The notes under the pieces are model-generated. The model was not told where the DNA came from, did no database searches, and was given only the letters and a program-made list of their open reading frames with translations. 41,403 nt of DNA, taken from positions 1 to 41,403 of the forward strand of contig JAICTV010000019.1 in assembly GCA_025936175.1 (NCBI GenBank). Direction: 5' to 3'. Of this stretch, positions 22,849 to 30,533 are shown in pieces. The DNA comes from Phycisphaerae bacterium. Lineage in GTDB: Bacteria > Planctomycetota > Phycisphaerae > Tepidisphaerales > Tepidisphaeraceae. Numbering within the stretch: position 1 is the first letter of the stretch; every line of letters begins with the position of its first letter. Both the position numbers and the translations under genes were made by a program.

Positions 22849-25263
22849 CTACAGCGCCGCGCCTTGGGCGGGAAAGTTGGAGTCGATCAGGAAGTAGTCG
22901 TCGCCGTTGACGACGCCGTCGAGGTTGAAGTCGCCGTTGAGCCACCCGGCGCCGCCGCTCGGGAACGCCGAGTCGATCTGGAAGTAGTCGTCGCCGTTCA
23001 CCACGCCGTCCAGGTTCGCGTCGCCCGCGTAGGTGTACTTCACGATGACCGACGTCGCGTCGACCGCTTGACCGTCGAACAGCCCGGTCTGCGCGCCGGA
23101 GATGCCGAGCACGTCTGATGCTTCGGCGGCGGCGAGGGTGGTGAGCGAGTTGGGCGCCACCGCGGGAGTCTGGTTGGTGACGATGCCGTTGCCCGCGTAG
23201 TCGCCGTCGTGCCGGCCGGTCTGCAGCATCCCGAGCACGCCGGTGTACGCCGAGCCGTTCCACCCACCCAGCTTCGTCAAACCGGTGTAATCGAGGACGA
23301 GATCGTTGTCGGTGAGATTGAGCCGGCCCGCGACGGAGAGGGATTTGACGATGAGCAATTTGCTTCCGCCCGCCGACAGGGTCGCCCCGCCCGACACGTC
23401 GAGGCTCTTGAGGTGTTGCGAGGCGTTGAAGGTCATCGAAGCGCCTGCGGCGACGGTCGCGGTGACGTCGCGCCCGCTGGCGCCCAGATCGCTGCCGGCG
23501 GCAATCGACCCGCTGTTGACGTTGATCGTCAGCGGCGCCGTCGCTGCGCCGGCGCCGTTGGCGGCGATTGTGGTGATGCCGGTGAAGTTGATCGTCTCGC
23601 CGTCGTAGGTCGCGGTGACGCCGGTGCTGGTGACGGAAACGGTGACCGGCCGCGGCGCGTCGGCGGCGAAGGCGCCGTAGTTGACGTTGAGCGTCGAGCC
23701 GCTGACGGTGGCGAATTCCGCCGGCAGGAGAGAGGTGTCGGCGCCGAGGTCTTTGCCGTCGGTGCCGAGGTTGTGATACGGGCTGGAGGCCAGCAGCGCG
23801 TAGTTGTGATTCGCCGGATCGACAAACCCGACCGCCGCCAGGTTGGCCGGGAAATAGGTCACCCGCGTGGTGTACTTGTACCCGTTGGGCCCGGCGATCA
23901 GCGCGTTTTTGGTGATGCGGCCGGGGGCATTGGTCGGGTCGTCGTTGTAGTACGCGGTGAAGGTCGGATCGCCCGTCCCGGACGGGCTGCGGAAGCCGTA
24001 GAGGCTGTGGTAGGCGATGTTGTTGGTGAAGCGGAAGTTGGTTGCCGGATAGGTGCTGTTCGAGGTGTCGGTCTCGACCGTCGTGTAGCCGTTCATGAAC
24101 GTGTTGTGGTCGAGGGTGACGTCCTTGGGACCCTGGGTGACGTAGATGTTGAAGACATTGCTGCCCCAGGGGGTGCCGATGTCTTCGAAGAGGTTGTTCG
24201 ACACGGTGATGCGCCGAACCAGTCCGCCGGGATCGGGCGTGGTGGCGGCGTAGTCGCGGCCCTGGAACGTAAGCGCCCCGGCGGCGTGGCGGACGATGTT
24301 GTTGCGGAAGGTGATGTCCTCGGTGACGTTCGTGTGCACGCCGTTGTTCACCGAGGCGTCGTAGTCCCCGAGCTTGAACAGGATCGCGACGCCGGTCTGA
24401 CCCGAAACCCAGTCGTTCTCGAAGATGTTGTCTTCGATGGTGAAGTGGCTGCCCTGCTTGAGCTCGAAGAGGTTCTTCACCGTCGGCGTGTAGCCGTGCG
24501 AGCCGTCCTTCCAGTAGAGCGGCTTGAGAAAATGGTTGCCGCGGATGACGACGTTGGTGGCGACGGTCGGCATGTAGTTGGTCGCCCCGCCGAACAGGAT
24601 GTTCTCGCCCGCGCCTTCGAGGTGGTTGTTGATGATGTTGTACGGCCCCGTCCCGTTCCATCCCGCGATGGCGTTGGAGTCGCTGCCTTCGTGGATGTTC
24701 TCGATGTAGCTGTTGGTGACGTCGACGTTGGTGGCGTGCAGGCCGATCGCTCGGCGTATCTGCGCCGACTCCACGTTCGGATGCATGTAGCAGCGGTCGA
24801 TGGTAATGTCGTGCGGCTCCTGCGCCACGGTGCTCTGCTGCGCCTGATAGGTCGAGCCGATCTCCACCAGCGTCACCAGATCGCTGTTGTTCGCCGGGCC
24901 GACGAACTCGACGCCCACGAACTTGTAGTTGTTCGCGACGTTGCCGTTGGTATCGACCACCGGCACGTTCGAGCCTTGCGACTGGAGCCTGGGCATGTTG
25001 ACCGCGTCCGCCGGGCTGACGCGCACGCCGGCGGCGGGCAGCGACGCGAGGTTCGACGACTGGATCGTGATGTACCCGCTGCCGGTGGTCTTGGCCTTGA
25101 GCGTGAACTCGCCGGTGTAAGTGGTGCCGGCCTGCAGGACGATCGTGTCGCCGAGCTGCGCGTTGGTGATCGCGGTCTTGAGGCTCGCGCCGTCGGTGGG
25201 GTTGAAGACCGTCAGGAGCTGGCGGGGTTCGAGTGATTCTATGAGGGAACGCTGGTTCTTCAT
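22849..25263 (-). CDS. Exported parallel beta-helix protein with dockerin-like C-terminus
   Basis: 804 residues. The N-terminus has the planctomycete LEPR-XLL motif (LEPRQLL, residues 11-17), a likely export/sorting signal. Residues 20-480 are right-handed parallel beta-helix coils with many Asn/Gly-rich turns, as in polysaccharide lyases and related glycan-binding proteins. A beta-rich module follows, then two EF-hand-like calcium loops (DANLDGVVNGDDYF and DFNLDGVVNGDDYF) as in type I dockerins, with no PEP-CTERM tail. No lyase active site could be assigned, so the activity is unknown. It is paralogous to the next gene. Start is ATG 25263 (MKNQRSLIESLEPRQ). Confidence 0.87.
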   Translation of the reverse strand: MKNQRSLIESLEPRQLLTVFNPTDGASLKTAITNAQLGDTIVLQAGTTYTGEFTLKAKTTGSGYITIQSSNLASLPAAGVRVSPADAVNMPRLQSQGSNVPVVDTNGNVANNYKFVGVEFVGPANNSDLVTLVEIGSTYQAQQSTVAQEPHDITIDRCYMHPNVESAQIRRAIGLHATNVDVTNSYIENIHEGSDSNAIAGWNGTGPYNIINNHLEGAGENILFGGATNYMPTVATNVVIRGNHFLKPLYWKDGSHGYTPTVKNLFELKQGSHFTIEDNIFENDWVSGQTGVAILFKLGDYDASVNNGVHTNVTEDITFRNNIVRHAAGALTFQGRDYAATTPDPGGLVRRITVSNNLFEDIGTPWGSNVFNIYVTQGPKDVTLDHNTFMNGYTTVETDTSNSTYPATNFRFTNNIAYHSLYGFRSPSGTGDPTFTAYYNDDPTNAPGRITKNALIAGPNGYKYTTRVTYFPANLAAVGFVDPANHNYALLASSPYHNLGTDGKDLGADTSLLPAEFATVSGSTLNVNYGAFAADAPRPVTVSVTSTGVTATYDGETINFTGITTIAANGAGAATAPLTINVNSGSIAAGSDLGASGRDVTATVAAGASMTFNASQHLKSLDVSGGATLSAGGSKLLIVKSLSVAGRLNLTDNDLVLDYTGLTKLGGWNGSAYTGVLGMLQTGRHDGDYAGNGIVTNQTPAVAPNSLTTLAAAEASDVLGISGAQTGLFDGQAVDATSVIVKYTYAGDANLDGVVNGDDYFQIDSAFPSGGAGWLNGDFNLDGVVNGDDYFLIDSNFPAQGAAL

Positions 25264-25281
25264 CGAAGGTGCATCCGTTTG

Positions 25282-25310
25282 AAAAAAACGCCTGCCGCTA
25301 AAGCGGCAAG
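25282..25310 (-). terminator. Intrinsic terminator overlapping the stop codon of the upstream beta-helix gene
   Basis: On the - strand an 8-bp GC-rich stem (25303-25310 with 25291-25298, one G-T pair, loop TTTA) is followed after CG by seven T residues (25282-25288). The stem contains part of the TAG stop (25298-25300) of the upstream gene. It has classic Rho-independent form and would end or reduce transcription between the two paralogs. Confidence 0.8.
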
Positions 25311-27865
25311 CCTTGCGAGGAGAAGTTCGAGTCGATCAGGAAATAATCGTCCCCGTTGATGACTCCGTCGTAGTTGAAGTCACCCGGCGCGTAGCCGTGC
25401 AACGCCTGAGGGAACGCCGAGTCGATCTGGAAGTAATCGTCACCGTTGATCGTGCCGTCAAGGTTGGCGTCGCCGGCGTAGGTGTACTTGATGATGACGG
25501 CGGTGGCGTCGAGCGTCTCGGAGCCGTAGAGCGCGGTCGAGGAACCGGAGATGCCCAGCACGTCGCTCGCCTCGTCGATCCCGAGCGTCGTGAGCGAGTT
25601 CGGGCTGACGGCGGCGGACATGGTGGTGATGATGCCGTTGCCGGTGTAGTCGCCCCCGTGGTTTCCCGTGGCAAGCAGGCCCGTGACGCCCGTATAGGCC
25701 GAGCCGTTGAAGCTCCCGATCGGCGAAGCGCCGGTGTAATCGAGGATCAAATCATTGTCGGTGAGGTTGAGCTTCCCGGCGGCAGCGAGTGCCGTCGTGC
25801 GGATTATCTTGTTGCCCCCCGCCGAGAGCGTCGCGTTGCCATCAACGCTGAGGCTGCGGAGGTGCTGGCTGGCGTTGAAGATTGCGGTCCCGGACGCGGC
25901 AACGTACACCGCGACGCGCTGGAGCGGGAGCAGGCTGCGCGATCCGCTGCCGCCCGCCAGATCGTTCGCGACGGCGTAGCTGCCGGAGTCGACTTCGACC
26001 AGGTCGTTCCCCCCGCTGATCTCGTACGCCAGCGGCGAGGATTGCAGGCTTCCGTTGATCTGCAAGCGATCGTCCGCGGTCGAATCCCGGGCCGTGACCG
26101 CGGTCACGCCGCCGAAGGTGAGCGTCGATGCGCCCTCGGCGACGACGATGTTCGTGCCGCTGGTGGTGAGCACGATCGGCGTCGCGGTGCCGTCGAAGCG
26201 CGTGTAAAGCGTCGAGCCGGCCTTGAACGCGAACGGCCACGTGCCGCCGATCGCCGCGTAGGTGAAGCCGTTGATCGTGTCGATGTTGGCGCCGACGTCG
26301 GTGCCGTCGGTGGCGGCGTTGTGATACGGGCTGGCCGCGGTGAGGTGATAATCGCCGTTGGCCATGTCGACGAACCCCACCGCCGTCCACGTGGAGGGGA
26401 AATAGTTGCCCGGATGATTCTTGTAGCTGTTCGACGGCCCGCCCATCATCACGTTCTTGGTGAACGTTCCCCCGCCGTTGCTGTCGAAGTAGTTGGTGAT
26501 CGTGTTGTCGCCCGTCCCGTACTCGCTGCTGAACACGCCGTAGGTGTTGTGCGCGACGATGTTGTTCTGGTAGATGAAGTTCGCGATCGGATACTGCGGC
26601 GTATCGACGATGATCGGCGTGCGGCTGTTGTTGATCGTGTTGTGGCTGAACGTCACATCGATCGGCCCCTGCGTCATGTACAGGACATTGCCCCCGATCA
26701 GGTTCGGGTCGGACCACGTCGCCCACGGGTTCTTGTTGATGTCGTCGAAGAGGTTGTTGGCGACGGTGATGCGGCGGACCAGGCCCGCGGGGCTGTTGTT
26801 CGTGTAGTCGCGGCCCTGAATCGTCATGGCGCCGGCGGCGTGGCGGACGATGTTGTTGCGGAAGGTGATGTCTTGGGTCACCTGCCACGGACGAGCGGCG
26901 TTGTACTGATCCAGCTTGAACAAGATCGCCACGCCGCTCTGCGCGGCGGTCCAGCAGTTCTCGAAGACGTTGCCTTCGATCAGCACCCGCCGGCCCATCT
27001 TCAGCTCGAACAGGTTCTTCACCTGCGCCCAGGTCCCCTGCCAGGAGAGCGGCTTATAGAAATGGTTGCCGCGGATGACGATATCGCTCGGCACCACGCC
27101 GGGGATGTACGCGCCCGAGCCGCCGAAGAGGATGTTTTCGCTCGCGGCGTCGAGCTCGTTGTTGAGGATGTTGTACGGCCCCGCGCCGTTCGATCCGCCG
27201 ATCGCCTGGCTGTCGCCCGAGCCGACGTCGTGGATCTCCGAGATGCAGCAGTTGGTGATGTCGGTCGCGCCGGCGTTGAGCGCGATGCCGCGGCGGAGGT
27301 GCTGCGTCGAGGTGTTGTTGGTCGTGTCGGTGATGTTCGCGTGGATGTAGCAGCGGTCGATCACGAAGTCGTGCGGCATCATCGTGATCGTGTTCTGGAT
27401 CGAATCGGTCGTGCCCAGCTCGATCAGGTTGACCAGATCCGAATTGTTCGCCGGGCCGACGACTTCGCAGCCGAGGATCTTGTAGTGATCCGCCCCGATC
27501 GCCGCGCCGTACTCGGCGCGAATGGCCGGCACGTTGCTCCCGGCGCTGACGATCTTCGGCATGTTCGCCGCATCGGCCGGCGAGACGCGCTTGCCGACCG
27601 GGAGCGAGGCCAGGTTCGACGACTGGATCGTGATCCACCCGCTGCCGGTGGTCTTGTGCTTCATCACGAAGTTGCCGGTGTACGTGGTGCCGGCGTTCAA
27701 GGTGATCGTGTCGCCGAGCTGGGCGTTCGCCAGGGCGGTGGTGAATCCCGCTCCATCGACCGGATTGAAGGTCGTCAGCAACTGACGTCCCTCCAACGAC
27801 TCGACGACCGAGCGGACAGAACCGGCGAGGGAGCGACGGGTGCGTATCGATGGTGTGCGACTCAT
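25298..27865 (-). CDS. Exported parallel beta-helix protein with dockerin-like C-terminus (paralog)
   Basis: 855 residues. The N-terminus carries the variant LEGRQLL (residues 24-30) of the LEPR-XLL motif after a longer basic leader. The first 120 residues closely match the downstream gene (FNPVDGAGF, NAQLGDTI, TTGSGWITIQSSNLASLP). A long beta-helix follows, then the shared C-terminal module and two calcium loops (DANLDGTINGDDYF, DFNYDGVINGDDYF). It is probably an extracellular glycan-degrading or glycan-binding protein; no catalytic residues can be named. ATG 27865 is the start; no clear Shine-Dalgarno. A promoter with TATAAT lies about 80 bp upstream and overlaps that of the divergent MFS gene. 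A terminator overlaps its stop. Confidence 0.87.
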   Translation of the reverse strand: MSRTPSIRTRRSLAGSVRSVVESLEGRQLLTTFNPVDGAGFTTALANAQLGDTITLNAGTTYTGNFVMKHKTTGSGWITIQSSNLASLPVGKRVSPADAANMPKIVSAGSNVPAIRAEYGAAIGADHYKILGCEVVGPANNSDLVNLIELGTTDSIQNTITMMPHDFVIDRCYIHANITDTTNNTSTQHLRRGIALNAGATDITNCCISEIHDVGSGDSQAIGGSNGAGPYNILNNELDAASENILFGGSGAYIPGVVPSDIVIRGNHFYKPLSWQGTWAQVKNLFELKMGRRVLIEGNVFENCWTAAQSGVAILFKLDQYNAARPWQVTQDITFRNNIVRHAAGAMTIQGRDYTNNSPAGLVRRITVANNLFDDINKNPWATWSDPNLIGGNVLYMTQGPIDVTFSHNTINNSRTPIIVDTPQYPIANFIYQNNIVAHNTYGVFSSEYGTGDNTITNYFDSNGGGTFTKNVMMGGPSNSYKNHPGNYFPSTWTAVGFVDMANGDYHLTAASPYHNAATDGTDVGANIDTINGFTYAAIGGTWPFAFKAGSTLYTRFDGTATPIVLTTSGTNIVVAEGASTLTFGGVTAVTARDSTADDRLQINGSLQSSPLAYEISGGNDLVEVDSGSYAVANDLAGGSGSRSLLPLQRVAVYVAASGTAIFNASQHLRSLSVDGNATLSAGGNKIIRTTALAAAGKLNLTDNDLILDYTGASPIGSFNGSAYTGVTGLLATGNHGGDYTGNGIITTMSAAVSPNSLTTLGIDEASDVLGISGSSTALYGSETLDATAVIIKYTYAGDANLDGTINGDDYFQIDSAFPQALHGYAPGDFNYDGVINGDDYFLIDSNFSSQGLPL

Positions 27866-27921
27866 TTATTACGTCGGCGTATAGGAATGCCTCGCGACGG
27901 AGGCGGGAGATCAACCAGTTC

Positions 27922-27973
27922 TTGTGGTTGTACCCTCCAGTTATTATATTGCAATAGAATAATTGCATTGCAA
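27922..27973. promoter_or_regulatory. Overlapping divergent promoters and inverted repeat
   Basis: On + the boxes TTGTGG (27922-27927) and TATATT (27945-27950) are 17 bp apart, pointing at the MFS gene. On - the perfect -10 TATAAT (27943-27948), with TTGCAA (27968-27973) 19 bp upstream, points at the beta-helix gene. The two -10 boxes overlap, so the polymerases would compete. An inverted repeat TTGCAAT (27949-27955) / ATTGCAA (27967-27973) could be an operator. Confidence 0.6.
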
Positions 27974-28010
27974 ACGAAAACCGGGGTCTCCGCAGCAGGT
28001 GGACCGTATA

Positions 28011-29564
28011 GTGAACGCCTTGGACTTGGCCGACGAAAAGCGTTCCGCGCCGGCCCCCGGCCCCGCCGCTGAGCCCGCCGACCCGCCGCGCGGACTTTCC
28101 GCCTGGCTGCGGGAATCCAAGCCCTCCTTCCGCGTCGGCACGCTCACCTACACCCGCCTGGGCCTCTTCCTCATGTTCGTCTGGCTCCTCTGGGGAGACC
28201 TCGTCTGGACGATCATGGAGAACGTCTTTCCCAACTCCATGCCGCTCCAGCTCGATCGCCTCGGCGTGCCGAAGGAGTGGATCGGCTACATCATGGGAAC
28301 CGCCGCCGCGGTCATCAACATGACCTTCGTCCCGGTCATCAGCTTCCGCTCCGACCGGACGCGCACGCGCTGGGGCCGGCGGCTGCCTTACCTGATCGTC
28401 ACCACGCCCTTCGTCTGCATCTTCCTCGCCTCGCTCGGCTTCACCGACGACATCGGCGCGTGGCTTGGTTCATCGCCGCTCGCCGCGAAGCTGCACATCT
28501 CGCCGATGACGCTGATCGTCGTCACGATCGGCATGCTCATCCTGCTCTTCAACGTCTTCAACGTCTTCGTCAACTCGATCTACTGGTACCTCTTCCGCGA
28601 CGTGGTGCCCAGCGAATACCTCGGCCGGTTCATGGCGGCGTTTCGCATGGTGGCGGCGCTGGGGTTGATGTTCTGGAACGGCGTGCTGTACGGACGGATC
28701 GAGCAGTACACGCGATCGATCTATGTCGGCACGTCGCTGATCTACCTCTTCGGCTTCGGGCTCATGTGCCTGATGGTGAAGGAGGGCAAATACCCGCCGC
28801 CGGAAGATTACGCCAAGCAGGAACCTTTCTTCCGCAAGATCTGGCACGCGATCGAGACCTACGCGCGCGAGTGCTTCGTCAGCCCGCTGTTCGTCCTCTT
28901 CTACGTGTCGCAGGCGCTGGTCTGGGCGGGGCAGGCGTGCAACATCTACAAGCAGCTCTTCTACATCCGCCACCTAGGCTTCTCGACCGCCGAGATGGGC
29001 AAGGTCAACGCGCTCCTCGGTCCGATCATCCTGCTGGTGCAGTTTCCGATGGGCTGGCTCGTGGACAAGGTCCATCCGATGCGCGCGTACGTGGTCGCGA
29101 TGACCGCGTCGCTGCCGATGCTCTTCGCCGGCTATTTTCTCCGCGACTACGCCGTCCTCGGCTACACCTTCAGCGCGCTGAGCCTGTGGATCACGATCAC
29201 CACGATCCAGATGCCGACGCAGCAGCTTCGTGAAGCCTCGGAAGTCCCGCTGATGATGCGGCTGTTTCCCATCAAGCAGTTCGGCCAGTTCAGCTCCGCC
29301 AACGCGATGCTCCGCCATTTCGCGATGATCATTGGCTCCATCGCAGGAGCCACGTTCATCGGCTGGACCAACCGCAAGTACGGTCAGTTCGGAAACGCGC
29401 ACGCGTTCCTCTGGCACGGCTGGTTCCAAACCGCCGGCGTGATTCTGCTGTGGATCGTTTACTTCATGTGGCGGCGTGCCGGCGCGGACAACTTCAAATA
29501 CGAAGTCCCCGAAGCGGACGCGATGCGGCGGGGATTCGAGGTGATCGAGCGCGACGGCGGGTGA
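28011..29564 (+). CDS. MFS transporter (GPH/SLC45-like)
   Basis: 517 residues from GTG 28011. About 12 membrane helices, with a proline-rich cytoplasmic N-terminus of about 40 residues (APAPGPAAEPADPP). The loop SFRSDRTRTRWGRRLPY after helix 2 is the characteristic D-x(3-4)-R-x-GRR/RxPY motif of the glycoside-pentoside-hexuronide and plant sucrose carrier groups. It probably imports an oligosaccharide or glycoside. Start: AGGTGG lies 8 bp before GTG 28011, and a good promoter with the transcript starting near 27957 fits it. An upstream in-frame GTG at 27999 and TTG at 27963 are less likely. Divergent from the beta-helix operon, sharing its regulatory region. Confidence 0.88.
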   Translation: MNALDLADEKRSAPAPGPAAEPADPPRGLSAWLRESKPSFRVGTLTYTRLGLFLMFVWLLWGDLVWTIMENVFPNSMPLQLDRLGVPKEWIGYIMGTAAAVINMTFVPVISFRSDRTRTRWGRRLPYLIVTTPFVCIFLASLGFTDDIGAWLGSSPLAAKLHISPMTLIVVTIGMLILLFNVFNVFVNSIYWYLFRDVVPSEYLGRFMAAFRMVAALGLMFWNGVLYGRIEQYTRSIYVGTSLIYLFGFGLMCLMVKEGKYPPPEDYAKQEPFFRKIWHAIETYARECFVSPLFVLFYVSQALVWAGQACNIYKQLFYIRHLGFSTAEMGKVNALLGPIILLVQFPMGWLVDKVHPMRAYVVAMTASLPMLFAGYFLRDYAVLGYTFSALSLWITITTIQMPTQQLREASEVPLMMRLFPIKQFGQFSSANAMLRHFAMIIGSIAGATFIGWTNRKYGQFGNAHAFLWHGWFQTAGVILLWIVYFMWRRAGADNFKYEVPEADAMRRGFEVIERDGG

Positions 29565-29636
29565 AGGAACTCGAAACGTCGGAGTAGACGCCGACGCACT
29601 GCCGTATATCGCGCCGATCTACCTGAGCGATGCCTG

Positions 29637-30521
29637 CTATTGCTGCCGATCAAACGTCTCCCAGATCCGACCGAGAGCAAACCAGTCCCCCGTGAACGTG
29701 TAGTTGTTCGTCGGCGGGACGGTGATGCCGATCGCGGCGAGGTCCTGCTGGAACATCTCGATCGGCACCCATTTGACGGCGTAGCTGGCGAACAGCACGT
29801 TCACGCCGCGCTTGTGCACGCCGTTGATCAGCCGCGTGTCCGCGAGCAGATCCGACAGCACCGCGCGACCTTTGAACACGCTCGCGCTGCGCAGCTTCGC
29901 CCCGAGCATCGTGCCCGTATTGAAGTAGACCGGCGGCTGCCAGTTGCTCGACGACGCCGTCGTCGGCGCCGTCCAGCGCAGCGTCTGCTCGTCGCCCACT
30001 TTCGAGGTCAACATCGCACGCGACGAATAGCCGACCTTCAGGCTGATCTGACTGCTCGGCCACGCCATCGCCTGCTCGTTGCTGACCGGCAGATTGATCC
30101 ACGGATTGCTGGGCGCGTTGAGCGAAAAACGCCAGTTGGTCGGCATGCTCGGGCAGTACCAGATCTGCTTATTGAAATCGCGATCCGACTTGATGATGCC
30201 GCTCGCGAAAAGATAGCCGAGCCCCACGGGTCCGTTCGTGAAGAACGACTTCTGCATGAACCAGATGACGTCCGTCCCCGGCGCGTACGTGTCGTACGAG
30301 ACGTAACCGAGCGGGAGAAAGTTGTTGTACGCCTGAGCGTACATCGCAGCGAACTGCCCGATCTGGCGGAGCTGGCTGGCGCACTTGATCTTGTTCGCCG
30401 CCTCACGGGCGCGGCTCAGTGTCGGCAGCAGAATGCCGACGAGGATCGCGATGATCCCGATGACGACGAGCAACTCGACCAGCGTGAAGCCCACTCGACG
30501 TCTTCGTTTGCCGCCGTTCAT
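29637..30521 (-). CDS. Pseudopilin-like protein with degenerate H-X9-DG motif
   Basis: 294 residues. The prepilin signal KRRRRVG is followed by [16 protein letters not shown]; cleavage is expected after Gly11, and mature Glu5 is residue 16. The outer domain ends with [17 protein letters not shown], which keeps the spacing of the H-X9-DG motif but has Ser-Tyr in place of Asp-Gly. ATG 30521 has AGGGGAG upstream. It is third in an operon with an esterase and the heparinase-like gene, only 12 bp after the latter, so its role may be linked to polysaccharide use (inference). Ends convergent with the MFS gene, with 72 bp between the two stops. Confidence 0.85.
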   Translation of the reverse strand: MNGGKRRRRVGFTLVELLVVIGIIAILVGILLPTLSRAREAANKIKCASQLRQIGQFAAMYAQAYNNFLPLGYVSYDTYAPGTDVIWFMQKSFFTNGPVGLGYLFASGIIKSDRDFNKQIWYCPSMPTNWRFSLNAPSNPWINLPVSNEQAMAWPSSQISLKVGYSSRAMLTSKVGDEQTLRWTAPTTASSSNWQPPVYFNTGTMLGAKLRSASVFKGRAVLSDLLADTRLINGVHKRGVNVLFASYAVKWVPIEMFQQDLAAIGITVPPTNNYTFTGDWFALGRIWETFDRQQ

Positions 30522-30533
30522 GATCGCTCTCCC

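Noticed and set aside
22727-24661. A 644-codon open frame on the - strand
   Set aside because: It is a different frame of the beta-helix gene with extreme His/Arg/Gln content and no domain.
23209-25236. A 675-codon open frame on the + strand
   Set aside because: Antisense shadow of the second beta-helix gene; composition is Val/Arg/Gly-rich without any known domain.
27963-28010. TTG start at 27963 for the second MFS transporter
   Set aside because: It lies at about +6 of the predicted transcript with no ribosome site, whereas GTG 28011 has AGGTGG at the right distance.
25313-28072. A 919-codon open frame on the + strand
   Set aside because: It is antisense to the beta-helix gene, has no recognisable domain and is rich in Arg, Val and Asp as expected for a shadow of high-GC coding sequence.
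29577-29596. Small hairpin CGTCGG/CCGACG between convergent genes as a terminator
   Set aside because: The stem is only 6 bp and no T run follows on either strand.
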